Below, piece after piece: positions 17,986 to 26,942 of a stretch of 64,000 bases of DNA. Made by a program: the position numbers and the translations under genes. The notes beneath the pieces are model-generated. The model was not told the DNA's origin. It was given only the letters and a program-made list of their open reading frames with translations, and ran no database searches. The stretch is taken from contig JAMLIR010000017.1 of the NCBI GenBank assembly GCA_023954045.1, positions 1 to 64,000 on the forward strand, read 5' to 3'. Every line of letters starts with the position of its first letter. Position 1 is the first letter of the stretch. The DNA comes from Burkholderiaceae bacterium (GTDB lineage: Bacteria > Pseudomonadota > Gammaproteobacteria > Burkholderiales > Burkholderiaceae_E).

Positions 17986-19299
17986 ATGGCTCTCATCGAA
18001 GTCAGGGTTCCGCAGCTGTCGGAGTCGGTCGCCGAGGCAACCCTGCTGCAGTGGCACAAGAAGGCCGGCGACGCCGTCGCCCGCGACGAAAACCTCATCG
18101 ACATCGAGACCGACAAGGTCGTGCTCGAACTGCCCGCGCCATCGGCCGGCGTGCTGGCGCAGGTGCTCAAGGGCGACGGCGCCACGGTCGTCGCCGGCGA
18201 GGTCATCGCGATGATCGACACCGAGGCGACGGCGGGCGCCGGCGCGCAGGCCGCGCCCGCCGCGGCAGCCGCCGCGCCGGCGGCAGCGCCTGCTGCGGCC
18301 ACTCCTGCTGCGGCAGGCGCCCCCGCTGCGCCGGCGCCGGCGCCGGCTGCCGCGGCGGCCGCCGGTGCGAAGAGCGGGGTCGCGATGCCCGCGGCGGCAA
18401 AGCTGATGGCCGAGTCGGGGCTCACGCCCGCGCAGGTGGCCGGCACCGGCCGCGACGGCCGCATCACCAAGGGCGACGTGCTCGGGGCTGCCGCCGCCGC
18501 GGCGGCCCGCCCGGCGCCCGCGGCGATCCCCACCGGCGCGCCGACGGCGAACCTGCCCGAGGTGCGCCCCGCACTCGACCTCGCGAAGCTGCTCGAGGGG
18601 CGCCCGGAGCAGCGGGTGCCGATGTCGCGGCTGCGCCAGCGCGTGGCCGAGCGACTGCTGCAGTCGCAGGCGACCAACGCGATCCTCACCACGTTCAACG
18701 AAGTCAACATGCAGCCGGTGATGGACCTGCGCAAGCGCTACCAGGAGCGCTTCGAGAAGGAGCACGGCGTGCGGCTCGGGTTCATGTCGTTCTTCGTGAA
18801 GGCCGCGGTGCACGGGCTCAGGAAATACCCGGTCGTCAATGCATCGGTCGACGGCAGCGACATCGTCTACCACGGCTACTTCGACATCGGCGTGGCAGTG
18901 GGTTCGCCGCGCGGGCTGGTCGTGCCGGTGATCCGCAACGCCGACCAGTTGAGCTTCGCGCAGATCGAGAAGCAGATCGCCGACTTCGGCAAGCGCGCCC
19001 AGGACGGCAAGCTCGGCATCGAGGAGCTGACCGGCGGGACGTTCTCGATCAGCAACGGCGGCGTGTTCGGCTCGATGCTGTCGACGCCGATCATCAACCC
19101 GCCGCAGTCGGCGATCCTCGGCGTGCACGCGACGAAGGAGCGCGCGGTGGTCGAGCACGGCCAGGTGGTGGTGCGGCCGATGAACTACCTCGCGGTGTCG
19201 TACGACCACCGGATCATCGACGGCCGCGAGGCGGTGCTGTTCCTCGTCGCGATCAAGGAGGCGCTCGAGGATCCGTCGCGCCTGCTGCTCGATCTCTGA
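17986..19299 (+). CDS. odhB: Dihydrolipoyllysine-residue succinyltransferase (E2)
   Basis: This 437-residue E2 core (SucB) of the 2-oxoglutarate dehydrogenase complex has a lipoyl domain at 1-78 with the lipoylated Lys44 in ETDKVVLE, and a very Ala/Pro-rich linker at about 80-125. A peripheral-subunit-binding domain follows near 128-168 ([20 protein letters not shown]), then a second linker and the catalytic domain from about 205, with His408 and Asp412 in YDHRIIDG. The linker DNA (about 18225-18370) is low-complexity GCC/GCG repeats, a likely place for replication slippage. Confidence 0.96.
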   Translation: MALIEVRVPQLSESVAEATLLQWHKKAGDAVARDENLIDIETDKVVLELPAPSAGVLAQVLKGDGATVVAGEVIAMIDTEATAGAGAQAAPAAAAAAPAAAPAAATPAAAGAPAAPAPAPAAAAAAGAKSGVAMPAAAKLMAESGLTPAQVAGTGRDGRITKGDVLGAAAAAAARPAPAAIPTGAPTANLPEVRPALDLAKLLEGRPEQRVPMSRLRQRVAERLLQSQATNAILTTFNEVNMQPVMDLRKRYQERFEKEHGVRLGFMSFFVKAAVHGLRKYPVVNASVDGSDIVYHGYFDIGVAVGSPRGLVVPVIRNADQLSFAQIEKQIADFGKRAQDGKLGIEELTGGTFSISNGGVFGSMLSTPIINPPQSAILGVHATKERAVVEHGQVVVRPMNYLAVSYDHRIIDGREAVLFLVAIKEALEDPSRLLLDL

Positions 19300-19312
19300 G
19301 GAGGGCGCGGAG

Positions 19313-20767
19313 ATGCCCCAGACATACGACGTCGTCGTGATCGGCGGCGGCCCGGGCGGCTACATCGCCGCGGTGCGGGCCGCGCAGCTCGGGTTCAAGG
19401 TCGCCTGCGTCGAGAAGTGGCGCAACCCGAATGGCGAGCCCACGCTCGGCGGCACCTGCCTGAACGTCGGCTGCATTCCGTCGAAGGCGCTGCTCGGCTC
19501 CAGCGAGGAGTACGAGAAGGTGCGCCACCACCTCGGCGCGCACGGGATCTCGGTGGAGGGCGTGAAGCTCGACCTCGCGAAGATGCTCGCGCGCAAGGAG
19601 GCGATCGTCTCGAAGATGACCAAGGGGGTCGAGTTCCTGTTCCGCAAGAACAGGATCGCCTGGCTCAAGGGCCACGGGCGCTTCGTCGGCGCCGAGGACG
19701 GCGCGATTCGCATCGAGGTCGTCGACGAGGCCGCGCAGGACGCGGCTGCGAAGGCGCCGCAGCTGGTCGACGCGGTCAACGTGATCATCGCCACCGGCTC
19801 GAAGGCCCGGCACCTGCCGGGGGTGCCGGTCGACAACCAGCTCGTCTGCGACAACGAGGGCGCGCTGGCGATCACCGAGGTGCCGAAGCGGCTGGGGGTC
19901 ATCGGCGCCGGCGTGATCGGCTTGGAACTCGGCTCGGTGTGGCGCCGCCTGGGCGCAGAGGTCACGATCCTCGAGGCGCTGCCGACCTTCCTCGCGGCGA
20001 CCGACGGCGGCGTGCAGAAGGAAGCCTGGAAGCTGCTCACGAAGCAGGGGCTGAAGATCCACCTCGGCGTGAAGCTCGGCGCGGTCCACGCGGGCAAGCG
20101 CGGGGTGAAGGTCGAGTGGACCGACGACAAGGGCGTCGCGCAGGTGCTCGATTGCGACCGGCTGGTCGTGTCGGTCGGCCGCGTGCCGAACACCGACGGG
20201 CTGGGCCTCGAGTCGATCGGGCTGGCGGTCGACGAGCGCGGCTTCGTTCCGGTCGACGACCACTGCCGGACCGCGGTTCCGAACGTCTGGGCGATCGGCG
20301 ACGTGGTCCGCGGCCCGATGCTCGCGCACAAGGCCGAGGACGAGGGCGTGATGGTCGCCGAGTTGATCGCCGGCCAGAAGCCCCACATCGACTACAACTG
20401 CATCCCGTGGGTGATCTACACGTCGCCCGAGATCGCCTGGGTCGGGCGCACCGAGGAGCAGCTGAAGGCCGAGGGCCGCGCATACAAGGCGGGCCAGTTC
20501 CCGTTCTCGATCAACGGCCGGGCGCTGGGGGTCGGCGCTCCCGAGGGCTTCGTCAAGGTGCTCGCGGACGCGACGACCGACGAGGTCCTCGGGGTGCACG
20601 TCGTCTCGGCCGCCGCCTCGGACCTGGTGGCGGAAGCGGCGCTCGCGATGGAGTTCAAGGCGTCCGCAGAGGACATCGGACGCGTCTGCCACCCGCATCC
20701 GTCGATGTCCGAGGTCCTGCGCGAGGCTGCACTGGCTGCGACCGACAAGCGCGCGCTCAACATGTGA
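19313..20767 (+). CDS. lpdA: Dihydrolipoyl dehydrogenase (E3)
   Basis: This 484-residue FAD flavoprotein reoxidises dihydrolipoyl groups with NAD+. The FAD motif [10 protein letters not shown] is at 11-20. The redox disulfide is Cys49/Cys54 ([16 protein letters not shown]). The second nucleotide motif is [13 protein letters not shown], and the catalytic His462/Glu467 pair lies in HPHPSMSE. It sits 13 bases after odhB and so serves OdhAB. It is the only E3 gene in the window and could also serve the E1/lipoyl operon at 41233-44255, which has none of its own. Confidence 0.96.
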   Translation: MPQTYDVVVIGGGPGGYIAAVRAAQLGFKVACVEKWRNPNGEPTLGGTCLNVGCIPSKALLGSSEEYEKVRHHLGAHGISVEGVKLDLAKMLARKEAIVSKMTKGVEFLFRKNRIAWLKGHGRFVGAEDGAIRIEVVDEAAQDAAAKAPQLVDAVNVIIATGSKARHLPGVPVDNQLVCDNEGALAITEVPKRLGVIGAGVIGLELGSVWRRLGAEVTILEALPTFLAATDGGVQKEAWKLLTKQGLKIHLGVKLGAVHAGKRGVKVEWTDDKGVAQVLDCDRLVVSVGRVPNTDGLGLESIGLAVDERGFVPVDDHCRTAVPNVWAIGDVVRGPMLAHKAEDEGVMVAELIAGQKPHIDYNCIPWVIYTSPEIAWVGRTEEQLKAEGRAYKAGQFPFSINGRALGVGAPEGFVKVLADATTDEVLGVHVVSAAASDLVAEAALAMEFKASAEDIGRVCHPHPSMSEVLREAALAATDKRALNM

Positions 20768-20780
20768 CGACCGCCACGTC

Positions 20781-21887
20781 GTGACTGTCATCGAGGCCTT
20801 CCGGCAGGCGCTGGCCGAGCGCGGCTACGTCGCCGACGCCGCGCAGCTGGCGGCGGCCGAGCGGCTGCAGCGGATGCACGACGAGTTCGTCGCGTTCAAG
20901 GCGCAGCGCTCGAACCGGCTGAAGAAGCTGATCAACCGGCCGCCGGTTCCGCGCGGCGTGTGGCTCTACGGCGGCGTGGGGCGCGGCAAGAGCTTCCTGA
21001 TGGACAGCTTCTATGCGTCCATTCCCGTGGTGCGCAAGACGCGGTTGCACTTCCACGAGTTCATGCGCGGCGTGCACCGCTCGCTGCAGGACCTCCGGGG
21101 CCTGCCCGACCCGCTCGACGCGGTCGCCGCACAGGTTGCCCGGCGCTACCGGCTGATCTGCTTCGACGAGTTCCACGTCTCCGACATCGCGGACGCGATG
21201 ATCCTCGAGCGGCTGATCCGCGCGCTGTTCGCCCACGGAGTCACGTTCGTGATGACCTCGAACTACCATCCGGACGAGCTGTACCCGGAGGGCCTGCACC
21301 GCGCGCGGGTGCTGCCGGCCATCGAGCTGATCAAGGCCAACGTCGATGTCCTGAACGTCGATGCAGGCATCGACTACCGTCGGCGCTCGCTCGCCGACGT
21401 GCGCGCCTATCACACGCCGCTGGGCGCGGCCGCCGACCGCGCGCTGCGCGAGGCCTTCGCCGCGCTCGCGGAGGCGCGCGACGAGGAGCCGCGGCTGATG
21501 ATCGAGCACCGCGAGATCCGCGCGCTGCGGCGCGCCGGCGGCGTCGTCTGGTTCGACTTCCGCACGCTGTGCGGCGGGCCGCGGTCGCAGAACGACTACC
21601 TCGAGATCGCGAGCCAGTTCCACACGGTGATCCTCTCGGGCGTGCCCAGGATGGGCGCGGCGATGGCGTCGGAGGCGCGGCGCTTCGTCTGGCTGGTCGA
21701 CGTGCTCTATGATCGGCGCGTGAACCTGATCATGTCCGCCGAGTGCCCGCCCGAGGCGCTCTACACCGAGGGCGCGATGGCCGGCGAGTTCCAGCGCACC
21801 GTGAGCCGGATCGTCGAGATGCAGTCGCGCGAGTACCTCGAGGCGCCGCGCCGCGAGGCCGGTGCCGGCCTCGACGGGCGCGGCTGA
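20781..21887 (+). CDS. zapE: Cell division ATPase ZapE (AFG1 family)
   Basis: This 368-residue AFG1/ZapE-type P-loop ATPase is linked to Z-ring stability. Walker A is GGVGRGKS (64-71), Walker B is LICFDEFHVSD (about 128-138), and TSNYHPDELYPEGLHR is the sensor region. It starts at GTG, 13 bases after lpdA; I see no better ATG. odhAB-lpd followed by zapE is a common Burkholderiales order, which suggests co-transcription and not a functional tie. Confidence 0.9.
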   Translation: MTVIEAFRQALAERGYVADAAQLAAAERLQRMHDEFVAFKAQRSNRLKKLINRPPVPRGVWLYGGVGRGKSFLMDSFYASIPVVRKTRLHFHEFMRGVHRSLQDLRGLPDPLDAVAAQVARRYRLICFDEFHVSDIADAMILERLIRALFAHGVTFVMTSNYHPDELYPEGLHRARVLPAIELIKANVDVLNVDAGIDYRRRSLADVRAYHTPLGAAADRALREAFAALAEARDEEPRLMIEHREIRALRRAGGVVWFDFRTLCGGPRSQNDYLEIASQFHTVILSGVPRMGAAMASEARRFVWLVDVLYDRRVNLIMSAECPPEALYTEGAMAGEFQRTVSRIVEMQSREYLEAPRREAGAGLDGRG

Positions 21888-21891
21888 GGCG

Positions 21892-22719
21892 ATGCCGGGC
21901 CGCAGCGGCCGCAGGGAGCGCCCGGGGACGGTCCGTCGCCCCGGGCTTGGGCTGCGGGCGCTGCTGGGCGCCGCGGCGGCACTGCTCGCGGGCGCGGCCG
22001 TGGCCGGGGAGGCGGCCTCGTCGCAGGCTCCGGCGCCTGCGCCCGGCGCGAGCGTCGAATCGGCCGCGCCGGTCGACACCGGGGCGGCGCGAAGGACGCT
22101 CGCCGAGGTCGACCGCGAGCGGGCCGAAGTGCGCGCCCGGCGGCGAACCGACGAGGCGCAATGCCGGCAGCGGATCCTGGTCAACGACTGCGTGCAGCAG
22201 GCGCGCGAGCGCGAGCGCAAGTCGCTGCAGCGCCTGCGCGAGCGCGAAATCGCCGCGCGGGCGGTCTTGCGCGAGGAGACCGCCCGGGCGGACAACCGGG
22301 CGCGGGCCGCCGATGCGGCGGCGCGCGTCGAGCGCGAGACGGCCGCGCAGGAGCGCCGCGACGAAGCGCGCGAGCGCCAGCGGCAGCGGGCCGACGCGAA
22401 CCGCGACGAGGAGGCGCAGCGCGCGGCGCGAGACGCCCGACGCGCCCGGGATGCCGAGGCCGAGCGCAGGCGGCGCGCGCAGCGGGAAGCCGATCTCGAG
22501 CGCCGGCGCGCCGAGGCGAGCGAGCGCGACGCGCAGGCCGCGGCGAACGCCGAGCGCCACGCCGAACGGCTGCGCGAAGTCGAGCGGCGCAATGCCGAGC
22601 GTGACCGGAGGGTGGCGGCCCAGCGGGAGGAGGCGCTGAGGCGCGAGGCGAGCCGCAAGGCCAGGCAGGAAGCGACCGAGCGGCGCCAGGCGGCGAAGCT
22701 GCCTTCGGCCCCGGATTGA
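21892..22719 (+). CDS. Exported Arg/Glu/Ala-rich coiled-coil protein of unknown function
   Basis: This 275-residue protein starts at ATG 21892, four bases after the zapE stop. A signal peptide with a basic start and hydrophobic core ends near residue 42 (AVAG). A cysteine pair then follows, Cys...VNDC (QCRQRILVNDCVQQAR, about 95-110). From about 112 to the end there is almost unbroken charged helix, rich in Arg, Glu and Ala, that should form a long coiled coil. The Cys-VNDC segment recurs in uncharacterised periplasmic proteins of Burkholderiales. Function is unknown; a structural or envelope-binding role is only a guess. Confidence 0.7.
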   Translation: MPGRSGRRERPGTVRRPGLGLRALLGAAAALLAGAAVAGEAASSQAPAPAPGASVESAAPVDTGAARRTLAEVDRERAEVRARRRTDEAQCRQRILVNDCVQQARERERKSLQRLREREIAARAVLREETARADNRARAADAAARVERETAAQERRDEARERQRQRADANRDEEAQRAARDARRARDAEAERRRRAQREADLERRRAEASERDAQAAANAERHAERLREVERRNAERDRRVAAQREEALRREASRKARQEATERRQAAKLPSAPD

Positions 22720-22781
22720 GTTTCGCCGAACCGGCGACGTATCATGGAAGGTCGATCCAGCCCGGCAACCTGCCCCCCGTC

Positions 22782-23021
22782 ATGACCGAAGATACCGGCC
22801 CCGAGTCGCCCAGCGCCGGCGCGCTCGCCGCCGACGCGATCCGGCAGCGCATCGCCGAGCTGCAGCTCGAGCATCGGGGGCTGGACGCGATGATCGCCGC
22901 GATGGGCCAGCAGCCCCGTTTCGACGAGCTGCAGCTGCGCCGCCTCAAGAAGCGCAAGCTGCGCATCAAGGACGCGATCACGCTGCTGCAGATGCAGTTG
23001 GTGCCCGACGAGCCCGCCTGA
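22782..23021 (+). CDS. YdcH/SlyX-like small coiled-coil protein (DUF465-type)
   Basis: A 79-residue cytoplasmic protein with heptad-rich helices (IRQRIAELQLEHRGLDAMI, LQLRRLKKRKLRIKDAITLL) typical of the DUF465/YdcH family. The basic RRLKKRKLRIKD segment is the most conserved part. The start at 22782 is preferred over a TTG at 22716, because a possible -10 (TATCAT, 22740-22745) lies between them. The stop overlaps the helicase start as TGATG. Function is unknown. Confidence 0.75.
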   Translation: MTEDTGPESPSAGALAADAIRQRIAELQLEHRGLDAMIAAMGQQPRFDELQLRRLKKRKLRIKDAITLLQMQLVPDEPA

Positions 23022-25162
23022 TGCACGATCCTGCGGCCGCGGCGCGGCTCGATGCCGCGGTGGCCGCGGCCTTTGCGTCCGAGGGGGCGCTGGCGCGCTC
23101 GCAACCCGGGTTCGTCGTCCGGTCGGGCCAGCGCGAGATGGCGCTCGCCGTGGCCGCCGCGATCGCCGCGCCGGGCGCGGCACTGGTCGCCGAGGCCGGC
23201 ACGGGCACCGGCAAGACGTTCGCCTACCTCGTGCCGGCGCTGCTGTCGGGCGGCAAGGTGCTGATCAGCACCGGCACGCGCACCCTGCAGGACCAGCTGT
23301 ACCACCGCGACCTGCCGCGAGTGCGCGAGGCGCTCGGCGTCGGGGCGACGATGGCGCTGCTCAAGGGGCGGTCGAACTACGTCTGCCGCCATCACCTGCG
23401 CCGCAATCTCGAGGAAGGCCGTTTCGAGCGGCGCGAGGACATCGCGGTGCTGCGGCGAATCGAGCGCTTCGCCTCGATCTCGGCGAGCGGCGATCGCAGC
23501 GAGGCGCCGGGCATCGCCGAGGACGCGCCGGCGTGGGCCCGCGCGACCTCGACGCGCGAGAACTGCCTCGGGCAGGACTGCCCGGAGCTCGCCGAGTGCT
23601 TCGTGTTCAGGGCGCGACAGGCAGCGCAGCAGGCAGACATCGTCGTCGTCAACCACCACCTGTTCTGCGCCGACCTGGCGCTTCGCGACGAGGGCGTCGC
23701 CGAGTTGCTGCCGACGACCGACGCGCTGGTCTTCGACGAGGCGCACCAGCTGCCGGAGATCGCGACCCAGTTCTTCGGACGCAGCGTGTCGACGCGCCAG
23801 CTGCTCGACTTCGCCCGGGACCTGCTGCGGGTCGGCCTCGCCGATGCGCGCGACGCCGCCGACTGGCAGCAGGCGGCGACGGCGATCGAGCAGCAGGTGC
23901 GCGAACTGCGGCTGGCGGCGGGCCGGCCGGGGCGCCTGGACGCGGCGCAGCTGCGCGGACACGCGGCGCTGCGAGAGGCGGTCGAGGGCCTCGTCGACAC
24001 TCTTGCGCTGCCGGCACTCGTGGCGGCGGCCGAGCGCAGCCGCGACCTGGCGCGCCTGAGCCTGCGCGCGACCGAGCTCGCGCAGCGGCTGCGACGCTGG
24101 CTCGACGGCCTGGATCGCGGTCCCACCGCGGCGGGGCCTCGCGCGCCGGCCGAAGGCGCCGGGCCGAGCGCCGGCGGGCACACCGTTCCGGACGCCGGCA
24201 CGGACGTCGCACCGGGCATCGACCCGGACGGCGACACGCTTTCGGACGGGCCCTCGATCCTCTGGGCAGAAGTCCACCAGTCGGGCGCGACGCTGCACGA
24301 GACGCCGCTTTCGGTCGCGGGCACGTTCCGGCGCCACCGCGAATCGGCGGCGCGGGCCTGGATCTTCACCTCCGCGACCCTGGCGGTGGCCGGCCGCTTC
24401 GACCACTTCACTGCGGCGATGGGGCTCGAGGGGGCGCGCACGCTGCGCTGGGAGAGCCCGTTCGATTTCGCGGCCCGCGCGCTGCTGTACGTGCCGCGCC
24501 ACTGCGGCGACCCGGCGTCGCCCGAGTTCGCGCGTCGCGTCGCCGCAGCCGCCTGGCCGCTGATCGAGGCCAACGGCGGCCGGGCCTTCGTGCTCTGCAC
24601 CACGTTGCGGATGGTCGAGCAGCAGGCCGCGTTGCTCGGCGCGCGGATTCGCGACTCAGGTCTCGACATCGAGTTGCTGGTGCAGGGGCAGGCGTCGCGG
24701 CTGGCGCTGATCGAGCGCTTCCGCAGCCTGCGCGCTCCGGTGCTGGTGGGCAGCGCGAGCTTCTGGGAAGGGGTCGACGTCGTCGGGCCCCAGCTCTCGC
24801 TGGTGATCATCGACAAGCTGCCGTTCGCCGCCCCCGACGATCCGGTGCTGCGCGCGCGCATCGACGCGCTGCGCCGGGCCGGCGGGGATCCGTTCAGGCA
24901 GATCCAGCTGCCCGCAGCGGCGATGGCATTGAAGCAGGGCGCGGGGCGCCTGATCCGGTCGGAAACCGATCGCGGGGTGCTGGCGATCTGCGACGACCGG
25001 CTGCTGGGGAAGCCCTACGGGCGCAGCCTGGTGGCGAGCCTGCCGCCGTTCCGTCTCACGCGCGACGAAGGCGAAGCGATCGGATTCTGCGGCGTGGAAG
25101 AGGCCGGACTCAGCGCCAGACCTGCCACCAGCGACGATTGTCTTCCTGGAAACCCTTCGTGA
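23021..25162 (+). CDS. DinG/YoaA-family ATP-dependent DNA helicase (Fe-S, XPD-like)
   Basis: A 713-residue superfamily 2 helicase. Walker A is GTGTGKT (60-66) and the DEAH box is at 239-242. Four cysteines, Cys122, Cys182, Cys187 and Cys193 (NYVCRHH, ENCLGQDCPELAEC), should hold the [4Fe-4S] cluster of XPD/DinG helicases. The C-terminal motifs (GSASFWEGVDVVG, KQGAGRLIRSETDRG) are present. It lacks an exonuclease domain, so it is closer to YoaA than to Gram-positive DinG. A role in DNA repair is expected. Its last 53 bases overlap the 3' end of bamD on the other strand. Confidence 0.9.
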   Translation: MHDPAAAARLDAAVAAAFASEGALARSQPGFVVRSGQREMALAVAAAIAAPGAALVAEAGTGTGKTFAYLVPALLSGGKVLISTGTRTLQDQLYHRDLPRVREALGVGATMALLKGRSNYVCRHHLRRNLEEGRFERREDIAVLRRIERFASISASGDRSEAPGIAEDAPAWARATSTRENCLGQDCPELAECFVFRARQAAQQADIVVVNHHLFCADLALRDEGVAELLPTTDALVFDEAHQLPEIATQFFGRSVSTRQLLDFARDLLRVGLADARDAADWQQAATAIEQQVRELRLAAGRPGRLDAAQLRGHAALREAVEGLVDTLALPALVAAAERSRDLARLSLRATELAQRLRRWLDGLDRGPTAAGPRAPAEGAGPSAGGHTVPDAGTDVAPGIDPDGDTLSDGPSILWAEVHQSGATLHETPLSVAGTFRRHRESAARAWIFTSATLAVAGRFDHFTAAMGLEGARTLRWESPFDFAARALLYVPRHCGDPASPEFARRVAAAAWPLIEANGGRAFVLCTTLRMVEQQAALLGARIRDSGLDIELLVQGQASRLALIERFRSLRAPVLVGSASFWEGVDVVGPQLSLVIIDKLPFAAPDDPVLRARIDALRRAGGDPFRQIQLPAAAMALKQGAGRLIRSETDRGVLAICDDRLLGKPYGRSLVASLPPFRLTRDEGEAIGFCGVEEAGLSARPATSDDCLPGNPS

Positions 25163-25916
25163 GCAGCTCGCTGTCGGGGAAGCTGCGCCGGAGCACGCGC
25201 TCGGCGTCCGCCCGCAGGTCGTTCAGCCCGAGCTTCTCGTAGGAGCGCGCCAGCAGGTAGAGCGCCTCCTCGAGCGCAGGTGCGTCCTGGTAGTCGCGGA
25301 TCACTTCCTGGGCCCGGTTGGCCGCGGCGACGTAGGCGCCGCGGTTGTAGTAGTAGCGGGCGATGTGGACCTTGCCGCGCGCCATCGAATTGACCAGGTA
25401 GCGCATCCGCGCCTCGGCGTCGGGCGCGTACCGGCTCTCGGGGAAGCGGCTCACGAGCTCCTTGAACGCGTCGAACGACTCGCGCAACGCGGCCTGGTCG
25501 CGTTCCGAGAGGTCCTGGCTTCCGAAGCGCGCGAGCAGGCCCTCCTGCTCGTTGAAGTTCACCAGCCCCTTGAGGTAGAGCGCGTAGTCGAGCGCCGGGT
25601 GGTTCGGGTGCAGCTTCATGAACCGGTCGACCGCGGCGAGGGACAACGCGCGCTCGCCGTCCTTGAACTGGATCCAGGCGATGTCGAGTTGCGCCTGCTC
25701 GGCCCAGCGGCCGAACGGATAGCGCGACTCGAGCTTCTCGAGCAGCTTGATCGCCGCCTGCCGGTTGCCCGTGGACAACTCGTCGCGCGCCTCTGCATAT
25801 AATCGATCGGGTGTCCAACCGATCGTCGGGTCGGGCGGTTCGGTAGTGCTGCAGGCGGCGAGCGACACGACGGCGACCGCGGCCAGCCTGCGTAGCCAGG
25901 ACACTGGGATTCTCAT
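25110..25916 (-). CDS. bamD: Outer-membrane assembly lipoprotein BamD
   Basis: This 268-residue BAM-complex lipoprotein helps insert beta-barrel proteins into the outer membrane. The signal peptide ends in the lipobox LAAC with Cys22. Tetratricopeptide-like helices follow (ARDELSTGNRQAAIKLLEKL, YPFGRWAEQAQLDIAW, HPNHPALDYALYLKGL), and ARYYYNRGAYVAAANRA is a BamD hallmark. The ATG at 25916 overlaps the rluD start codon on the opposite strand, and the 3' end overlaps the helicase gene by 53 bases. A perfect TATAAT lies only seven bases before the start, so its mRNA may be nearly leaderless. Confidence 0.93.
   Translation of the reverse strand: MRIPVSWLRRLAAVAVVSLAACSTTEPPDPTIGWTPDRLYAEARDELSTGNRQAAIKLLEKLESRYPFGRWAEQAQLDIAWIQFKDGERALSLAAVDRFMKLHPNHPALDYALYLKGLVNFNEQEGLLARFGSQDLSERDQAALRESFDAFKELVSRFPESRYAPDAEARMRYLVNSMARGKVHIARYYYNRGAYVAAANRAQEVIRDYQDAPALEEALYLLARSYEKLGLNDLRADAERVLRRSFPDSELLTKGFQEDNRRWWQVWR
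25798..25803 (+). promoter_or_regulatory. rluD: Candidate -10 element for rluD, inside bamD
   Basis: A perfect TATAAT in GC-rich DNA, 112 bases before the rluD start and inside the bamD coding region. No good -35 is seen at 17 bases. It is supported only by the hexamer, its position and the lack of any other room for an rluD promoter. Confidence 0.4.
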
Positions 25917-26940
25917 GCGCCCGATTATAGCCAAGCCCTCCGCCGAGCCTTCCGACCCCGACGCGCCGCCGGCGGCGGTCATCGAGCTGGACGCGGCCGG
26001 TGCCGCAGGCGAACGCCTCGACCGGTTCGTCGCTTCGCGGCTCCCCGAAGTCTCGCGCACCCGGCTGCAGCGCTGGATCGCGCTCGGGGCGGTGCGTTGC
26101 GACGACCGGGTGCTGCCGGCGAAGACGCGGCTGCGCGGCATCGAGGCGATCGTGGTCGAGCCCCAGCCGCGCGACGCGGACACCGCGTTCACTCCCGAGC
26201 CGGTGCCGATCGACGTGGTCCACGAGGACGCGCAGCTGCTCGTGCTGTGCAAGCCGGCCGGACTGGTCGTGCATCCCGCGGCCGGGAACTGGCACGGAAC
26301 GCTGATGAACGGGCTGCTGTTCCATCGCCCCGCGCTCGCCGCGCTGCCGCGCGCCGGCATCGTCCACCGGCTCGACCGGGACACGAGCGGGCTGCTGGTG
26401 GTCGCGAAGACCGAGCAGGCGATGGCGTCGCTGGCCGCGCAGCTGGCCGACCGCAGCATGGGGCGGCGCTACCTGGCGCTCGCGGCCGGACGATGCACGG
26501 CGCGCGGCAGCGTCGACGCGGCGATCGCGCGCGACGAGGCCTCACGGGTGCGGATGGCCACGGTGGCGCCGGGGCGCGGCCGGGCCGCGCGGACCTGGTT
26601 CCGGGTGCTGGCCTACGGTCGCATCGGCGAGCGCGACGTGAGCCTTGTCGAGTGCCGCCTCGACACCGGGCGCACGCACCAGATCCGCGTGCACCTGCGC
26701 AGCATCGGCCACCCGCTGGTCGGCGACGCGCTTTACGGCGGCCCCGCGCTGGCGGGGTTCGCGCGCCAGGCGCTGCACGCCTGGCGGTTGCGGCTGCGCC
26801 ATCCCGCCGACGATCGCCCTGCCAGCTGGACCGCGCCGATGCCCGCCGACATGGTGGCACTGTGCGAGGCTGCGGGGATCGACGCGGCCGCGGCGCAGCG
26901 CGCCGCGGCCACGCCCTTCGACACCGACGAGCCGGATTGA
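25915..26940 (+). CDS. rluD: 23S rRNA pseudouridine synthase RluD
   Basis: This 341-residue enzyme converts uridines of 23S rRNA helix 69 to pseudouridine. An S4-like RNA-binding domain is at about 35-85 (ERLDRFVASRLPEVSRTRLQRW). The catalytic Asp154 is in HRLDRDTSGLLVVAKT, and the RluA-family motif GRTHQIRVHL follows. The start at 25915 shares two bases with the bamD start on the other strand. The next gene begins three bases after its stop codon; rluD-pgeF is a common pair. Confidence 0.92.
   Translation: MRPIIAKPSAEPSDPDAPPAAVIELDAAGAAGERLDRFVASRLPEVSRTRLQRWIALGAVRCDDRVLPAKTRLRGIEAIVVEPQPRDADTAFTPEPVPIDVVHEDAQLLVLCKPAGLVVHPAAGNWHGTLMNGLLFHRPALAALPRAGIVHRLDRDTSGLLVVAKTEQAMASLAAQLADRSMGRRYLALAAGRCTARGSVDAAIARDEASRVRMATVAPGRGRAARTWFRVLAYGRIGERDVSLVECRLDTGRTHQIRVHLRSIGHPLVGDALYGGPALAGFARQALHAWRLRLRHPADDRPASWTAPMPADMVALCEAAGIDAAAAQRAAATPFDTDEPD
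25924..25929 (-). promoter_or_regulatory. bamD: Candidate -10 element for bamD, inside rluD
   Basis: TATAAT on the minus strand, ending eight bases before the first base of the bamD start codon. Transcription would begin on or next to the start codon. It lies within codons 4-5 of rluD. The -35 region is poor. Confidence 0.45.
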
Positions 26941-26942
26941 GC

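Noticed and set aside
18225-18370. GCC/GCG-rich low-complexity stretch as a repeat element.
   Set aside because: It codes for the normal Ala/Pro linker between the lipoyl and subunit-binding domains of OdhB.
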